DNA of 64,000 bases from positions 38,781,501 to 38,845,500 of the forward strand of contig NC_083710.1 of NCBI RefSeq assembly GCF_033118175.1, in the 5' to 3' direction. Shown here piece by piece: positions 43,661 through 54,890 of this stretch. A model generated the notes under the pieces. That model worked only from the letters and a program-made list of their open reading frames with translations. It was not told the origin of the DNA and searched no databases. Origin of the DNA: Dama dama. Lineage: Eukaryota > Chordata > Mammalia > Artiodactyla > Cervidae. The translations under genes and the position numbers were made by a program. Positions within the stretch are counted from its first letter, which is position 1. Each line of letters starts with the position of its first letter.

Positions 43661-43798
43661 GTCCAGCCCGCAGCCGTCTCCTCGCGTGAGGCTTCACCTA
43701 TCGCGAGAAAGGACGTTCGCGGCTACGAGAACCAATGGCGCTTCAGGTGCCGGGATTCAAACGGCCGCGGGCTCTGAGGCAGGGAGCTGGCCTCTCCT
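43600..43798. promoter_or_regulatory. Bidirectional MRPL57/SKA3 promoter
   Basis: Two ETS-type sites (CCGGAAGT at 43634-43641, CCGGAAG at 43648-43654), a TATCGCGAGA motif (43699-43708), a CCAAT box (43732-43736) and TTCAAA (43756-43761, a CHR element TTTGAA on the - strand). ETS/GABP sites are common in genes for mitochondrial proteins. NF-Y plus CHR is the usual make-up of G2/M genes such as kinetochore components. Motifs are seen; their use is inferred. Confidence 0.8.
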
Positions 43799-43901
43799 AT
43801 GGATCCGATCCGAGGCTTTTGCGGGAAGCTGCGGTCTCTGGCCGTCACCCTGGACAGCGAGACGGCCCGGCTGCAGCGAGCGCTGGACGGAGAGGACAGC
43901 G
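43799..43901 (+). CDS. SKA3: SKA3 exon 1 (coding part)
   Basis: The ATG at 43799 opens [20 protein letters not shown] and [14 protein letters not shown]. The donor is GTGAGT. The start matches the family N-terminus, and no upstream ATG is in frame nearby. Confidence 0.96.
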
Positions 43902-46900
43902 GTGAGTGAGCCGCGGGAGGGACGGTGAAGGTTGTGAGGTGCCATCCCGGGGGGCGGGGGCGGGCTTCAAGTCCACAGAGTGTGTTAATAAAAACACGAC
44001 CAAAAGAGGAAACGTATCGTTTCATAGCAGCTTCTCCGCACTGTTCTTGACACGTGGAGTGACTTTGATCTCACCCAAATAGGACTTCTCTGGTGGCTCA
44101 GATGATAAAGCGTTTGTCTACCATGTGGGAGACCCGGGTTCGATCCCTGGGTCGGGAAGATCCCCTGGAGAAGGAAATGGCAACCCACTCCAGTACTATT
44201 ACCTGGAAAATCCCATGGATGGAGGAGCCTGGTAGGCTACAGTCCGTGGGGTCGCAAAGAGTCGGACATGACTGAGTGATTGAACTGAACTGAACTAAAA
44301 TAGCCGACAGTCGTAGTATCTGTATTTCCCCCAGCAATACGTATTGCCTGCAGAAACGCTAGTACTCAACACTGCTTTCTAATAAAGCAGAATTCTCCAC
44401 CACTGACGTTTGTATTAGGTTTTTTTTTTTAAGTTGTTGGAAGAGTAATTCAGATTTTGAGATTATTGTTTGTGCCGTAATTGTAATATGCCTTAAAATA
44501 TTGCACCCTGTAGACACAGATTCCTTTTACTTTAATAATGTTGTCGATAGTTTTTCAGCCATTTCAAACCATTTATGCTTGTGACTGTGAAAACAATATA
44601 TAAGCACGGCAAAAAGTTTGAAGTAATGGGAAAGTAGAAAGAAGAAAATCTTTCCTGTAACTCCACCACCAGAAGACACCGCTATTAATTTTCAATAGCT
44701 TTTCTACCATTCTTACTTTTCGCTGTTGCTTTGTTATGCTTGACTTTGTTTACATGGTTGAGATAATGCTATAAGACACAATTGTATGAATGGTTTTGGA
44801 TTTTTAACATACAGCAGAATTGCTTTCCATAAAGCTTTACCTGCTTATCAATGTAGATATGTTCACTTTGAAAGTTCATCAAACTGTATATTTCTTTACT
44901 TTTCTATATAAAGATTTTATAATTCTAAAAAACTTACATTTTCTATTTTTTCCTCCATTTCCTTGTTATACTTTTTCCATTCAACATTCGTAGAAGACTT
45001 TGAAGATTGTCCAATGAGAGTTCTACATGACCTTAACTCAGAAGTACGAATTCTAAAGGTATCACTCCTACAATATTAATTTATCATTTTTATGTGGTAA
45101 TTTTTACAAAATTATAAATAGACTTAGGCAAACATTAAATTAAAATGTACTTTGTTTCTTCATGAAAGGATGATGTCAATATTCTTCTTGATAAAGCAAA
45201 CTTGGAAAGTCAAGAAAACATTGGTTTCATAAAAGCAACAAAAATATTGATGAAAAAGAATTCAATGGATATCATGAAAATAAAAGAGGTTTTCCAGAAG
45301 TATGGATATACTCCACGTGCCAAGAAAAATTCAGGTGTGAATAACTAGCCTTTTATAGCATTTGTTTTAGTATTAAAGAAAGCAGCATGATTAAGACTAC
45401 TATAGGGTTGGCCATCATTTCTAGTTCTGATTCTGCCATTATGTGATAGACATTTGATCGTTTATTCAGCAATCCCTGTGTTCTGGATGCAGTGCTGATG
45501 GGTAGTGCAGTGTGAAGGCAGTTCTTGCTCTCCTTTACAAATGCTAGATGAGAACCAATACAGTGCTGGATGAAAGAAGGGTACAAGATAAATCTACGTG
45601 ACTTAAGGATAGCTGGTTGTTGGTCAGTTTTGACAATAAGTAGCTGAGAGACCACCCTTAAGCCATGCTATTTCACTTTCTCGTTCTCAGTTTCTTCCTC
45701 CATAGAATGAGAAAATCTGGGCTATGTAAATTCATAAAGTCCTTTTTAGTTATAAAATGCTGATGACGGGTAGGAGAGCATGGTGGTTTAGAATTTAGAG
45801 TCAAACTGCCTGAGTTCAAATCTAATTTCACTACTTACTAGTTATATTCATCTTTGACCAGTTACTTTGTACCTCAATTTGTCATCTCTAAAGTAGAGAT
45901 TTTTTTTTTCTGACCTCACCAGGGCCACAGCCCTGCAATTGCTGAGTTCTGACTACGGGACCACCAGGGAAGTCCTATAAAGTAGAGATATTTAATAATA
46001 TGCATCTCTGAGGTTGTGTAAGAATTAAATGAGACAAAATTTGTTTAGAACAGGACCTTGTATCCTAATCATCCAGTGTTAACTATTGTTGTTAGTGTTA
46101 TAGCCATACCTGTGAGGAACTAATTTCAGTATGCTTCAGTGTCTTCATTTCTGTTATGAAAATGATCTTTGTGTGTAAATAAAACATTAATTAGATTCAA
46201 CAAATATGTACATATTGAGATATATGAAAGGTAAGTTAAACAGTCTGCATGGTATAAGGGAAAGAATTCAGTTGACTTTGGTGTGAACGAGTTGACTTTG
46301 GTTACTCAGAAACTGGTTCCACTAGTTACCATTACATGTAATAGTAATTTCTCTAAATTACTTTTACTCATTAGTGAAATAGAGCTGCTAATAAGTACCT
46401 CCCTAAGAGGTAGTAATAATGGTGATGACTTTATTTTATTAAACTCATCAGTAACAGCATTGTAATCAATTCAACAGTAGTTTTTCTGGTAGTTCTTCTG
46501 AGTTTCTCAGAATTAACAGAAAGCACAATGCCAAAACACAATTCTGAATCAGCAGCTCTTCAAGGGCCAAAAGCCAGGAAATCAAAGTTTTTATAACCTA
46601 TTTTTTTTAATGGTGCATCCTTCAGATTTAATGTGTCGTGGCTTATCATGCACACAGACAATATCCTATCCTAGTTCATTTCAGCTGCCAGTTAAAACAA
46701 GGAAAGTAATGTCTTCAAAGAAAAAGTGTGTGCCTCTTCACTTCCCTCAATCTGTTGGATCTGTTGGTCAAGTAAATGTACAGCCTAAACTTACCCCTTT
46801 TCTCTGCCTTTGAGCCCAAAAGATTCTGACAGGGATCTGTAGGGCTAGTGTTAAGAAATTGCAGTTTTATTTGTGGGTACTGATTTTTCATCTTTGAACA

Positions 46901-49900
46901 GTTTACTTCCCTCCTCTGATGTATCCTTAAGATGAAATATGGGGATATAAGCAGTACATATCAGAAAGTGAAAGGTGCAATTGAAATTAAAAAACAAGAA
47001 TATTTCCTCCTTAGAAAATAAGGAGAGAGCTTTTGCTGACAGGACATTTCAGATGGAGCTGTTTCATGTGGTTGTAGTATATGACATTTTCTAGTTTGAT
47101 ATTTGACCAGAACATGACCTTGATTTTTCCTCTCAGTGGATGAGCAAGAAGTCACTGATTCTAAACCAGAGTCCAGTGAATGTGAACGTCCTGTGAAGCC
47201 TGACGTGAAAGATAATTTGTTGGATTCTGCTGCTGCAAGCACTTCTGTTTCTGAGAAGTCACCGCGTAGTCCACAACTTTCTGATTTTGGACTTGAGCGG
47301 TACATCGTATCCCAAGTTCTACCAAACCCTCCCCAAGCAGTAAACAACCAGAAGGAAGAACCAAAAATTTTAACTCCGTTTTCCAAATACTCACTAGTAA
47401 AAACTCCAAAATGTGCACTAAAGATGGATGATTTTGAGTGTGTAACTCCTAAATTAGAACACTTTGGTATCTCTGAATATACTATGTGTTTAAATGACGA
47501 TTACACAATTGGACTTAAAAATGTGAAAACTAACAGGTAAGCAGCTTTCTTAAAAGGAATATTTTATCTAACTTTCTAAATCTTTTGTATTTATTGATTT
47601 TTTTCCCCCTAGAAGAAATCTCTCTCAGACAATACCTTTCTTTCAAAGGTTTCCGGGTACTTCATATGTCAAACTTCTCTGAATCACCAATCCCATCAGT
47701 AAAGTGTGAGCTATTAGTTTCCTTGGTTTAGAAGATATAGAAGATTTTGAATAATAGTCTGAAAACACTTGGTATTTGATGGGATAGAGAAGGGGGGATG
47801 AAATAAAAACTAAAATTACTAAAAAAAAAAAAAGAAGTGGGGGGGATTGTTTCCATATGGAAACTTGGGAAGAAAAGAGGATCTAGGATAGAGCACAGAT
47901 TTCTGATTTGTTGCCTGAGATGACATTCAGGAACTAAAAGAATACCTGCAGCTTGGGGGTCCCTGGAGAAAAATGGCAACCCACTCCAGTGTTCTTGCCT
48001 AGAAAATTCCATGGGCAGAGGAGCCTGGCAGGCTACAGTCCATGAAGTTGTAGAGTCAGCCATGACTGAGCACAGTTTGGAGGTAAAGGTGTTGAGTTTC
48101 TTTATATGTTGGTTTTGAGGTACTCTTACGCTTAGATATTGAAATACGAATTTGAAGCCCAGTGATGAATTCCATGCTATACTGAAGAGATACGGGAGTG
48201 ATCTGTATGGAAGTGGTAATTAATGTTAAAATGAAAATACCACATATCAAAGTACCACTCTTAAATGCATATCTTTAAGAACTGTAGTTATTAAAAAAGG
48301 AAAATAAACATTCAACTTAAAGTGTCAGAAAAAAACAATTGGAGAAAAGAGACGGGAGTATTTGGAAACTCATAAAATACAAGTTTCCTATGATTCAAAA
48401 AAAAATAGGATAATTTCAATGGATGTCAAGAATTTTATGAAATTAGACACCTGTTCTTCATTTAAATTGTTTGGTTAACTCTCAGTAGAAGGATACTTCA
48501 TTAATGTAATAATGTGAATATCTGACTTAATAGTGAAGCTGTCATCATTATTAAACATCATTGGTTTTATTTTGTTTTTTTTTTTTTTAACATTGTTCTT
48601 GATGTTGTAACCAATGTAATGAGATACAAAACAGAAATAAAGATTACCGTGATGTATTTCTAGGCCATGTTTTATACCTGGGCAACTTGAGAAAGGCACA
48701 GCTAAAATTTGTAGAAGCTTATGTAAGACTTATTTTATATAAGTATGAGATAACTACTTAAGATAATATGCTTTCCTATATTTTATTGTAACTAGTTGGT
48801 AAATACAGGGGAAAAGTCATTAAAATTCTCAACAAAAAAGTAAAATACTCCTGCAGTTGTATGTGAAAGACCTATGTGAATAAAACCACTGAACATTTTT
48901 GAAAATTAGAATGAAAAAGTATACCATGTTCCTGCGCAGAATGACTGAATATTACTAAGATGTTTAATCATATCAAGTTAATTTATGGATATCATGTAAT
49001 TAAAATAAAACCTTAGGTTTTTTTTTTTTTCCTCTAAGGTGGAGCATGAGGGATGTGTGAGAAAACTATTCAAATGATTTGGAATAATAAAAAGTAAGGA
49101 TAACTAAGAAAATAATGAAAAATAACAGTAATGAGGGGATTTAACTTACTAGTTATTAAAATATATAAAGCTACAATAAGTAAAACAGTATCAAATTGTG
49201 ACAGAATGGACCTATTGCAGAAACAGAATAGCCCAGAAACAGCCTCTAATTTACCTAAGAATTTAATATATACTGAAGATGTTTTTCAAGTAAAGATTAT
49301 TCAGTAAATTACAGTAGGACAGTTTGTTAATTGAACTATTTTATTGTATTCAGTGATGTTCTTTTTTATAACTATATTTCAGACATCTGGGTAATTGGCT
49401 AGAACAATTTTAATAAGATGGCAGGGTCAGTCTTAGTCTAAACAATGTTCATAATCTCTGTATACTGGTATAAAACTCCACTTTATGATTTTGAAACCAA
49501 GAGCTAACAGTTTCTATATTTGAACCAAGGAGTTGAACTCACAGCTTTCCTTGAAGTCAGTTATTTGTGTTTTTTTTGGACTGTGTGGCATGCAGGATCC
49601 TACTTCCCTTACTTGCGCCCCCTGCAGTGGAAAAAGCAGAATCCCAACCACTGGACCACCAGGAAATTCCCTAAGTCAAAGATTTTTAAACACTTTTAAG
49701 TCAAAGCTGCCAATACAAAATAGTTCTTAACCTTTTTTGAGCTATGGATATACATTTTAAAAAAGAAAAGAAAAAAGATTTCCATGGAATTTATCTTCCA
49801 TAAAACATAATTGAATGTCCAGACTTAATGATATATAATAAGGTTAAATAATTTTCCAGAGATTTAATATTAACTTTTTTTAATTCTAATATTTCCCTAT

Positions 49901-52900
49901 GAATCATACCAGTGATACCATAGAAACAGAACCAGTGCCCAGTGATAATGTCTTTGCCACTCCTGGCCTCATAACCCAGCCGTTGGGAAAAAATGGTAAG
50001 TATGAATTTCAGGTTATTTCTCAGCCATACTCTTTCCAGACTATCTTTGTACAATAAATGGTGCTATCACCTAAGACATTCTAATAGCCTTCTGCATCTT
50101 CTCGGTTCATAATACTGAATTATATAAAGTACCATTATATAAAGTACCATTCCATTCAGGTTCAGTATGATTTCATACAAGAGAAATACAGTTTTCTGTT
50201 TTTCACACTCTTCCTGATTGTATTCAGTATTTTTGAGCTTGTTTGTTAACATTTTAACTTAAAATATAAATATTCACTCACCAATCTTTAATATAGAGCC
50301 AATAGTATTTTTTGTTTGAATTTAGCTTCAGCTGATTGATTAGAGTTCTAGATTATCTTTCTTACATAAACCACACCCAGAATACATCAGCTATCATTTC
50401 AGATTTTGGATTTTTTTAATAGTAGAAAAATATTTTCATCTAGTGTTTTCACATTTGTCCCAGCAAACATGAAAACATTGGCTTTTATGTAAATATAAAA
50501 TTGAAAATCCTAGAGTTTTATGATTTTGAATAATTATATATAATCATCTAATCTATACCAAATTTATTGGGAAACTTTTTAAGGTAACTATCCTGTCAAG
50601 TCTTTAAAGTTTTGGACATATTTTCAGAAAAGTTCTCTTTCTGTGCTAATTTCACTGACTTCTTACTAAATTAACAAGTACTGATGGCATAAACAAGTTT
50701 GAAAAAATACAACTGACTCATAGTAAACTGAGCTCAACTTACAGAGCATGTTGGTTAAGTGTAAGCTTGTTAATAGAGCCATATTTTATTTGTTTCTTAA
50801 GGGATAGTTGTTGTTTAGTCATTAAGTCATGTCCAACTCTTTGTGACCCCATGGACTGTAGCCCACCAGGCTCCTCTGTCCATAGGATTTTCTAGGCAAG
50901 AATACTGGAGTGGGTTGCCATTTCCTCCTCTGTGGGATCTTCCTGACCCAGGGATCAAACCTGCATCTCCTGCATTGGCAGCCAGATTCTTTACCACTGA
51001 GCTACCTGGGAATCACTTACTTAGTCTAGAAAATGTTAAAATGATACTATAGAGTGGCTGTTCTGGTTTACTCTCTCCAACATTGTTTGAATTCCTGTGT
51101 CTCCCATCTTTTCTAGCATTTGATGATTAGACTAGGTAAAATTTTGCCTGTATAATCATTTTGCTAACATATTTACTTTTCTCTCTAATATTTAAGGTTT
51201 CTTTCACACTTTGTTACAGACAGCAAATCTCTCTTTATGCATGGCTTCTAGGATCTCTTTTTTGTTCCAATGGCTGTTTTTCCATCCCTGACTAATCAAG
51301 TAACTTGTAGTTACTTACTATAGCTTTAGAGTAAGCCCTAATATCTTGGAAGGCAAGTGACCTTCCTGACCTCTTCCTCCTCCTGTTTCATCTGCAGAAA
51401 TTTGATTTTCCCATAAAGGTCTTACACAGTTTTTAATAAATTTATATGTAGGTATAGTTTTGTTGCTATTGTAAAATATATTCTTTTTCAAACATAGCTT
51501 TTATTGTTTGTAGAGCTTATACTAGAACTGTTCATTTTTGTGTATTACACTTGCACCTTGCAACCTTGCTAAGCTTTTATTAGTGCTAATCCCTGGTGAC
51601 TCAGATGGTAAAGAATCTGCTTGTAATTCAGGAGACATGGGTTTGATCCCTGGGTCAGGAAGATCCCCTGGAGGAGGGCGTGGCAATCCACTCCAGTATT
51701 CTTGCCTGGAGAATTCCATGGACAGAGGAGCCTGACGGGCTACAGTCCATGGGGTCGCAAAGAGTTGGACACGACTGAGCGACTAACACTTTGAACTTTG
51801 AATGATAATTAGATTGTGAACATGACAGTTTTTTTTCCAGTCAAGTACACACTAAAGTTAGAATATTTTAAGTTATTAAAAATAAAGTGTACAGTTGATA
51901 CTGACAAATTTTATAAAAGTTAAAGTCTTTTAGATCTGTATTTTCATGCCCTTGTGTCTTCTAGATGCTGAGCACACACATTCTCCCTTGGCACCTACAT
52001 TCTGCACTCCTGGTTTGAAAGTCCCTTCTACAAAGAGCAGCACAGCTATGGTAAACATCCATCCCTAGTGAATCAGACACACTTATTTCCAGACTCAGTC
52101 AGTCTGTTTAGAATACATAGGCTGCAGTAGCCTTAGGGAGTGTATTTAGTATTTCCAGAGGATCATTTGGCAGCATGTATCCAGAGCTTTCCATTTTTTT
52201 CACACCCTTTAACCAGAATTTATTCTCAGGCATATTGGGGCAGAGATTTATAACAGTAAAGTAATAGCATTATTCATAAGAGCAGAACATGGGAACAAAT
52301 GTCAAATGATAAAGGGGAAAAAAGCACATTAAGGAAATCCATTAGATCCAGTGTCATGTGGCAAGCATGTTTTTGAAAAACAGATAAGAACATAGAATGT
52401 CTTCAAGAAAAATTTAACAATGTGGACAGTGATATGTATGTGTATGTACACACGTACACACACATATATTTTAAGGAAGAAGACTGGATAGAAACACCAA
52501 AATGGGTGATTCTTGTACCTTTTATTCCAAAATTTTCCCAGTGAACAAATGTACTACATACGCAAAATCTCATCCCTGGGTCAAGTTACACACACTTAGA
52601 AAACCAGTCTGGTAGAGGGGGCTGTCAGCGGATCCTCCAGCAGTGATGAAAATGGTCTATACTGTGTGCTCTCCAGCTGGGAGTCAACTACTGAGCACAT
52701 GAAATGTGTCTAGTGCAGCTGAGGCACTCACTTTCAGTTTTTTTAAATTTTATTAATGTATAATTGCACCATGTGCCTTGTGGTAATCCTCTGTGTTCCT
52801 GGCCATGTGGAAGGCACCCCCTCAGTGTTCCCTCTGCCCCTGGGGAGACAGGCCAGGTCAGTGGGAATGGGCCACTACCTCCCTGGCAGAGCTCATCATC

Positions 52901-54890
52901 GCTACGACTCTGGCCTGGCCAGTATAGAGTTGCCCGAGTCTAGGTGGTGAATCCATCTAAATCTGGGGCTCAACCAGCCAGTCTGCTTAGACTGCACATG
53001 CAATCCTCCCTCAGCCCTGAGTAATGAACATGGCACTCTGTCCTCCCCATGCCCTTTCTTTGTGTCCTTGATTGTATTTAGTTCTCAGTCAGGGAAGAGG
53101 GGGTCACTTTGGGCTTCCTTAGAGATCCCAACAGAGCTAACAATCTATGAACAGTTTTTATCACTATATTACTTTATACCCCCATAATTTAATGATTTCT
53201 TTTTATTCAATAGGTTTCCACAAACAGTTCATCGAATGACTTAGAAACGAAAGAAAGTACATCATTAGTTTCAAATTCAGACGAGTGCTTTGAGAATTTT
53301 GCAGATCCCTCTTCTCCTACAATTTCTTCTTACGAGAATCTGCTCAAAACACCTACACCTCCAGAAGTTACTGTGATTCCAGAAGATATTCGTCAGGTTA
53401 TTTTTCTAGGCTACTGTTTTGGTTTATTTTTCCTGCAAAAACACCTGAAATGGATATAAACTGTATTATTTATCAGGCTAATGTGCTGGTGTGGATCTAA
53501 ATCTTAATTCTGGCCTGTTAAGCCCATCTAAGCTGGCTAAGGCTCTTCAGAGCTGAGCTGTAATGTCACCATACTTTTGTGCCCTCATAAGGCATTTTCT
53601 CCTTAATGTTCTTAAATGTATTCTTAAAATATTTTCTAATGATTGTTCAAATGTGATCACCTTGGTAACCATGTCTCCTCTGAGGTTTCTGGCAAGATCA
53701 GAAATGTCATTTACCCTTTGGTTCTCCATTGTTGGAGAACTCTGAATAACTTGAATCAGGAACTTGAGATGTCCAGATGTCTTGGACCTCAGTTTGAGAA
53801 GCACTTGTTTAAATATGTTAGAATATCTGATTCTTTTTTTTGTGACCTCCACATGGCTTGCAGAATCTTAGTTCCCTGAGCAGGGATTGAACCCAAGCTC
53901 CAGCAGTGGAAGTGCTAAGTCCTAACCAATGGACCGCCAGGGAAGTCCCATAGAATATCTGATTCTTTATTTGTTTTGTTTTTTATTTTTTTATCTGATT
54001 CTTTAGTACAACATAATTTACCAGCAGTCTGTTGGGCTGGTTTATAACAACTACTTTCTCCACCAAGTAACCTCTCTGATTCTTTGAGCATCCCTGCTTA
54101 ATAAAGATTAGTGTTCAGCAGTTATTGCTTAGGCAAATAGAATTCTTAATAACCATTCTAGAAACCTTTCTAGCTTATGGAGAAGGAGAATACTTGGGGA
54201 AATACCCAAATGCCATTGGAAGGGACTCATGCAAAGATATCAGTAAAGCATTTGCTTTCCTGGCATTATAATAAGTTGAGGAAGGAGCATTTCCTGTCTA
54301 TAGCGTCATACAGTCTCCACTTTGCCATAGTGCCTTCTCTCTATTTCTGTGTTAAAGGAGGGAAATGTTGTATTTAACATTATCAGCTCTTTATGAAAAA
54401 TCATAGTTGATACTTTAGGTTCTTCTTTGTATAATTTTTCCTTTGAGCATCTTTATCTATCTTTATCAGCATCTGCTGATCTTTCCTTTGAGCATCTTTG
54501 TAAGGCTTGATTTGCTCTTGGGGCTGCCCTGGTGCTTGCTTCCTTTGACCTGTGGTACATTCAGAAGCGTTCCAGCCTGTATGCCCAAGCTCACCCTCTA
54601 ATGTCTCCATCTCTTCTGTGCTGTGGAATTGTCTATGCTGCTAAACATTCTGCTTCAAATAACCCCTATTTTCACATTTTCCTTGACCTTTACTGACTGT
54701 TTTATAAAGGCTTCAGATTTATGTTGTTTGTATGACATGGTAAAAGGAGTTTGCTTTCTTTTAGATTTTATCAAAATACAACTCAAACCTAGCATCTCCA
54801 GTAGCAGTTAGAGCGGTGCCACCCAGCAAAATGTTCCTTCCTCATCGTGGACAGAATGTGCAAGATGCCAGCAACAAAGAAAACTGGTGA
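43799..54890 (+). CDS. SKA3: SKA3, spindle and kinetochore associated complex subunit 3
   Basis: SKA3 joins SKA1 and SKA2 in the W-shaped Ska complex that couples kinetochores to spindle microtubules in mitosis, docking on Ndc80. Spliced segments: 43799-43901, 44994-45058, 45169-45334, 47137-47536, 49913-49995, 51965-52050, 53214-53396, 54765-54890. They total 1212 nt, giving 403 residues plus stop, all in phase with GT-AG junctions. Human SKA3 is about 412, so the length fits. The N-terminal 110 residues are the helical SKA1/SKA2-binding part. The conserved middle holds [20 protein letters not shown] and [16 protein letters not shown]. The TPTPP motif (T347 and T349 here) corresponds to the CDK1 sites T358/T360 that promote Ndc80 binding in human. 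It ends ASNKENW. It shares a promoter with MRPL57. Confidence 0.97.
43902..44993 (+). other. SKA3: SKA3 intron 1
   Basis: About 1.1 kb. It holds the end of the CpG island and one full Bov-tA. The rest is unassigned AT-rich sequence. Confidence 0.8.
44082..44298 (+). mobile_element. Bov-tA SINE, full length and young
   Basis: GGACTTCTCTGGTGGCTCAG, GAGACCCGGGTTCGATCCCT, GAGAAGGAAATGGCAACCCA, CGCAAAGAGTCGGACATGAC and a tail GAACTGAACTGAACT. Its low divergence marks it as one of the youngest elements here. Confidence 0.95.
44994..45058 (+). CDS. SKA3: SKA3 exon 2
   Basis: The exon lies between CATTCGTAG and GTATCA. It encodes [20 protein letters not shown] and LK, part of the N-terminal helices. 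Confidence 0.95.
45169..45334 (+). CDS. SKA3: SKA3 exon 3
   Basis: The exon lies between CATGAAAG and GTGTGA. It encodes [20 protein letters not shown], then [20 protein letters not shown] and [15 protein letters not shown], completing the complex-forming helices. Confidence 0.96.
45765..46110 (+). mobile_element. MIR SINE split by a younger SINE
   Basis: GGTTTAGAATTTAGAGTCAA, CTGCCTGAGTTCAAATCTAA and ACCTCAATTTGTCATCTCTA come before the insertion. After it come AATATGCATCTCTGAGGTTG and TGTAAGAATTAAATGAGACA. Confidence 0.8.
45901..45977 (-). mobile_element. CHR-type SINE head with target duplication
   Basis: Antisense: T-run, then ACCAGGGCCACAGCCCTGCA and GGGACCACCAGGGAAGTCC. The target TAAAGTAGAGAT is found at 45889-45900 and 45978-45989. 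Confidence 0.8.
47137..47536 (+). CDS. SKA3: SKA3 exon 4 (largest)
   Basis: The exon lies between TTCCTCTCAG and GTAAGC, 400 nt. It encodes the variable linker and then conserved blocks [20 protein letters not shown] and [20 protein letters not shown]. Several SP/TP sites are visible, consistent with mitotic phosphorylation. Confidence 0.97.
47955..48073 (+). mobile_element. Bov-tA SINE, 3' half
   Basis: ATGGCAACCCACTCCAGTGT, AATTCCATGGGCAGAGGAGC and CAGCCATGACTGAGCAC. Confidence 0.9.
49562..49674 (-). mobile_element. CHR-type tRNA SINE
   Basis: Antisense: GTGTGGCATGCAGGATCCTA, TTGCGCCCCCTGCAGTGGAA and CTGGACCACCAGGAAATTCC. Confidence 0.8.
49913..49995 (+). CDS. SKA3: SKA3 exon 5
   Basis: The exon lies between AATCATACCAG and GTAAGT. 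It encodes [20 protein letters not shown] and TQPLGKN. The polypyrimidine tract is weak directly before the acceptor. Confidence 0.93.
50809..51015 (-). mobile_element. Bov-tA SINE
   Basis: GTTGTTTAGTCATTAAGTCA, CCATGGACTGTAGCCCACCA, GCAAGAATACTGGAGTGGGT and CACTGAGCTACCTGGGAA. Confidence 0.93.
51060..51590 (-). mobile_element. L1 antisense fragment
   Basis: TTTTTGTGTATTACACTTGC, ACCTTGCAACCTTGCTAAGC and the preceding text match antisense L1. It is cut by the Bov-tA that follows. Confidence 0.55.
51590..51800 (+). mobile_element. Bov-tA SINE
   Basis: TCCCTGGTGACTCAGATGGT, CTGGGTCAGGAAGATCCCCT, GAGAATTCCATGGACAGAGG and GGACACGACTGAGCGACTAA. Confidence 0.94.
51965..52050 (+). CDS. SKA3: SKA3 exon 6
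   Basis: The exon lies between GTGTCTTCTAG and GTAAAC. It encodes [20 protein letters not shown] and STKSSTAM, ending in phase 0. Confidence 0.94.
52051..53213 (+). other. SKA3: SKA3 intron 6
   Basis: About 1.2 kb. Positions 52140-52560 look like an old repeat of unsure family, with a short GT/CA-rich patch near 52436-52466. The rest is unassigned. Confidence 0.65.
53214..53396 (+). CDS. SKA3: SKA3 exon 7 with the TPTPP motif
   Basis: The exon lies between TTCAATAG and GTTATT. It encodes 61 residues including [20 protein letters not shown]. Both ends are phase 0, so skipping would keep the frame but remove the CDK1 sites needed for Ndc80 docking. Confidence 0.96.
53836..53950 (-). mobile_element. 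CHR-type SINE with target duplication
   Basis: Antisense: T-run, CACATGGCTTGCAGAATCTT, GAGCAGGGATTGAACCCAAG and AATGGACCGCCAGGGAAGTC. The target TAGAATATCTGATTCTT occurs at 53819-53835 and 53951-53967. Confidence 0.88.
53956..54005. repeat. 13-bp direct repeat with T-rich spacer
   Basis: TATCTGATTCTTTA lies at 53956-53969 and recurs at about 53992-54005. The spacer is T-rich with TTTG units. Together with the SINE duplication, the motif is present three times. Confidence 0.75.
54437..54499. repeat. 18-bp direct repeat
   Basis: TTTCCTTTGAGCATCTTT at 54437-54454 and 54482-54499, offset 45 bp. Confidence 0.9.
54765..54890 (+). CDS. SKA3: SKA3 exon 8, C-terminus and stop
   Basis: The exon lies between TTCTTTTAG and a GTGAGT donor at 54893. 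It encodes [20 protein letters not shown], then [21 protein letters not shown] and TGA. The stop is two bases before the exon end, so a 3' UTR intron follows without triggering decay. Confidence 0.96.
   Translation: MLSKYNSNLASPVAVRAVPPSKMFLPHRGQNVQDASNKENW

Larger units (their letters stand above)
43050..43960. promoter_or_regulatory. CpG island over the MRPL57/SKA3 head-to-head start
   Basis: GC-rich and dense in CG dinucleotides, in sharp contrast to the AT-rich surroundings. It covers the MRPL57 coding exon, both first exons and SKA3 exon 1. Confidence 0.9.
45335..47136 (+). other. SKA3: SKA3 intron 3
   Basis: About 1.8 kb. A MIR copy split by an antisense CHR-type SINE lies at 45765-46110. 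Positions 46500-46860 include a 67-codon open frame with no recognised homology. The rest is unassigned. Confidence 0.75.
47537..49912 (+). other. SKA3: SKA3 intron 4
   Basis: About 2.4 kb. It holds a partial Bov-tA and an antisense CHR-type SINE. The rest is AT-rich with poly(A) and poly(T) runs (47820, 48580, 49020). Confidence 0.75.
49996..51964 (+). other. SKA3: SKA3 intron 5
   Basis: About 2 kb. It holds an antisense Bov-tA, an antisense old L1 and a sense Bov-tA. Positions 49996-50800 show nothing recognised. Confidence 0.75.
53397..54764 (+). other. SKA3: SKA3 intron 7
   Basis: About 1.4 kb. It holds a CHR-type SINE with clear target duplication and an 18-bp direct repeat (54437-54454 and 54482-54499). 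The rest is unassigned. Confidence 0.75.

Noticed and set aside
46610..46813. 67-codon frame in SKA3 intron 3 with protein-like composition
   Set aside because: No recognised family, no acceptor or donor fitting the SKA3 phases, and single short frames are expected by chance. A protein search could reopen it.
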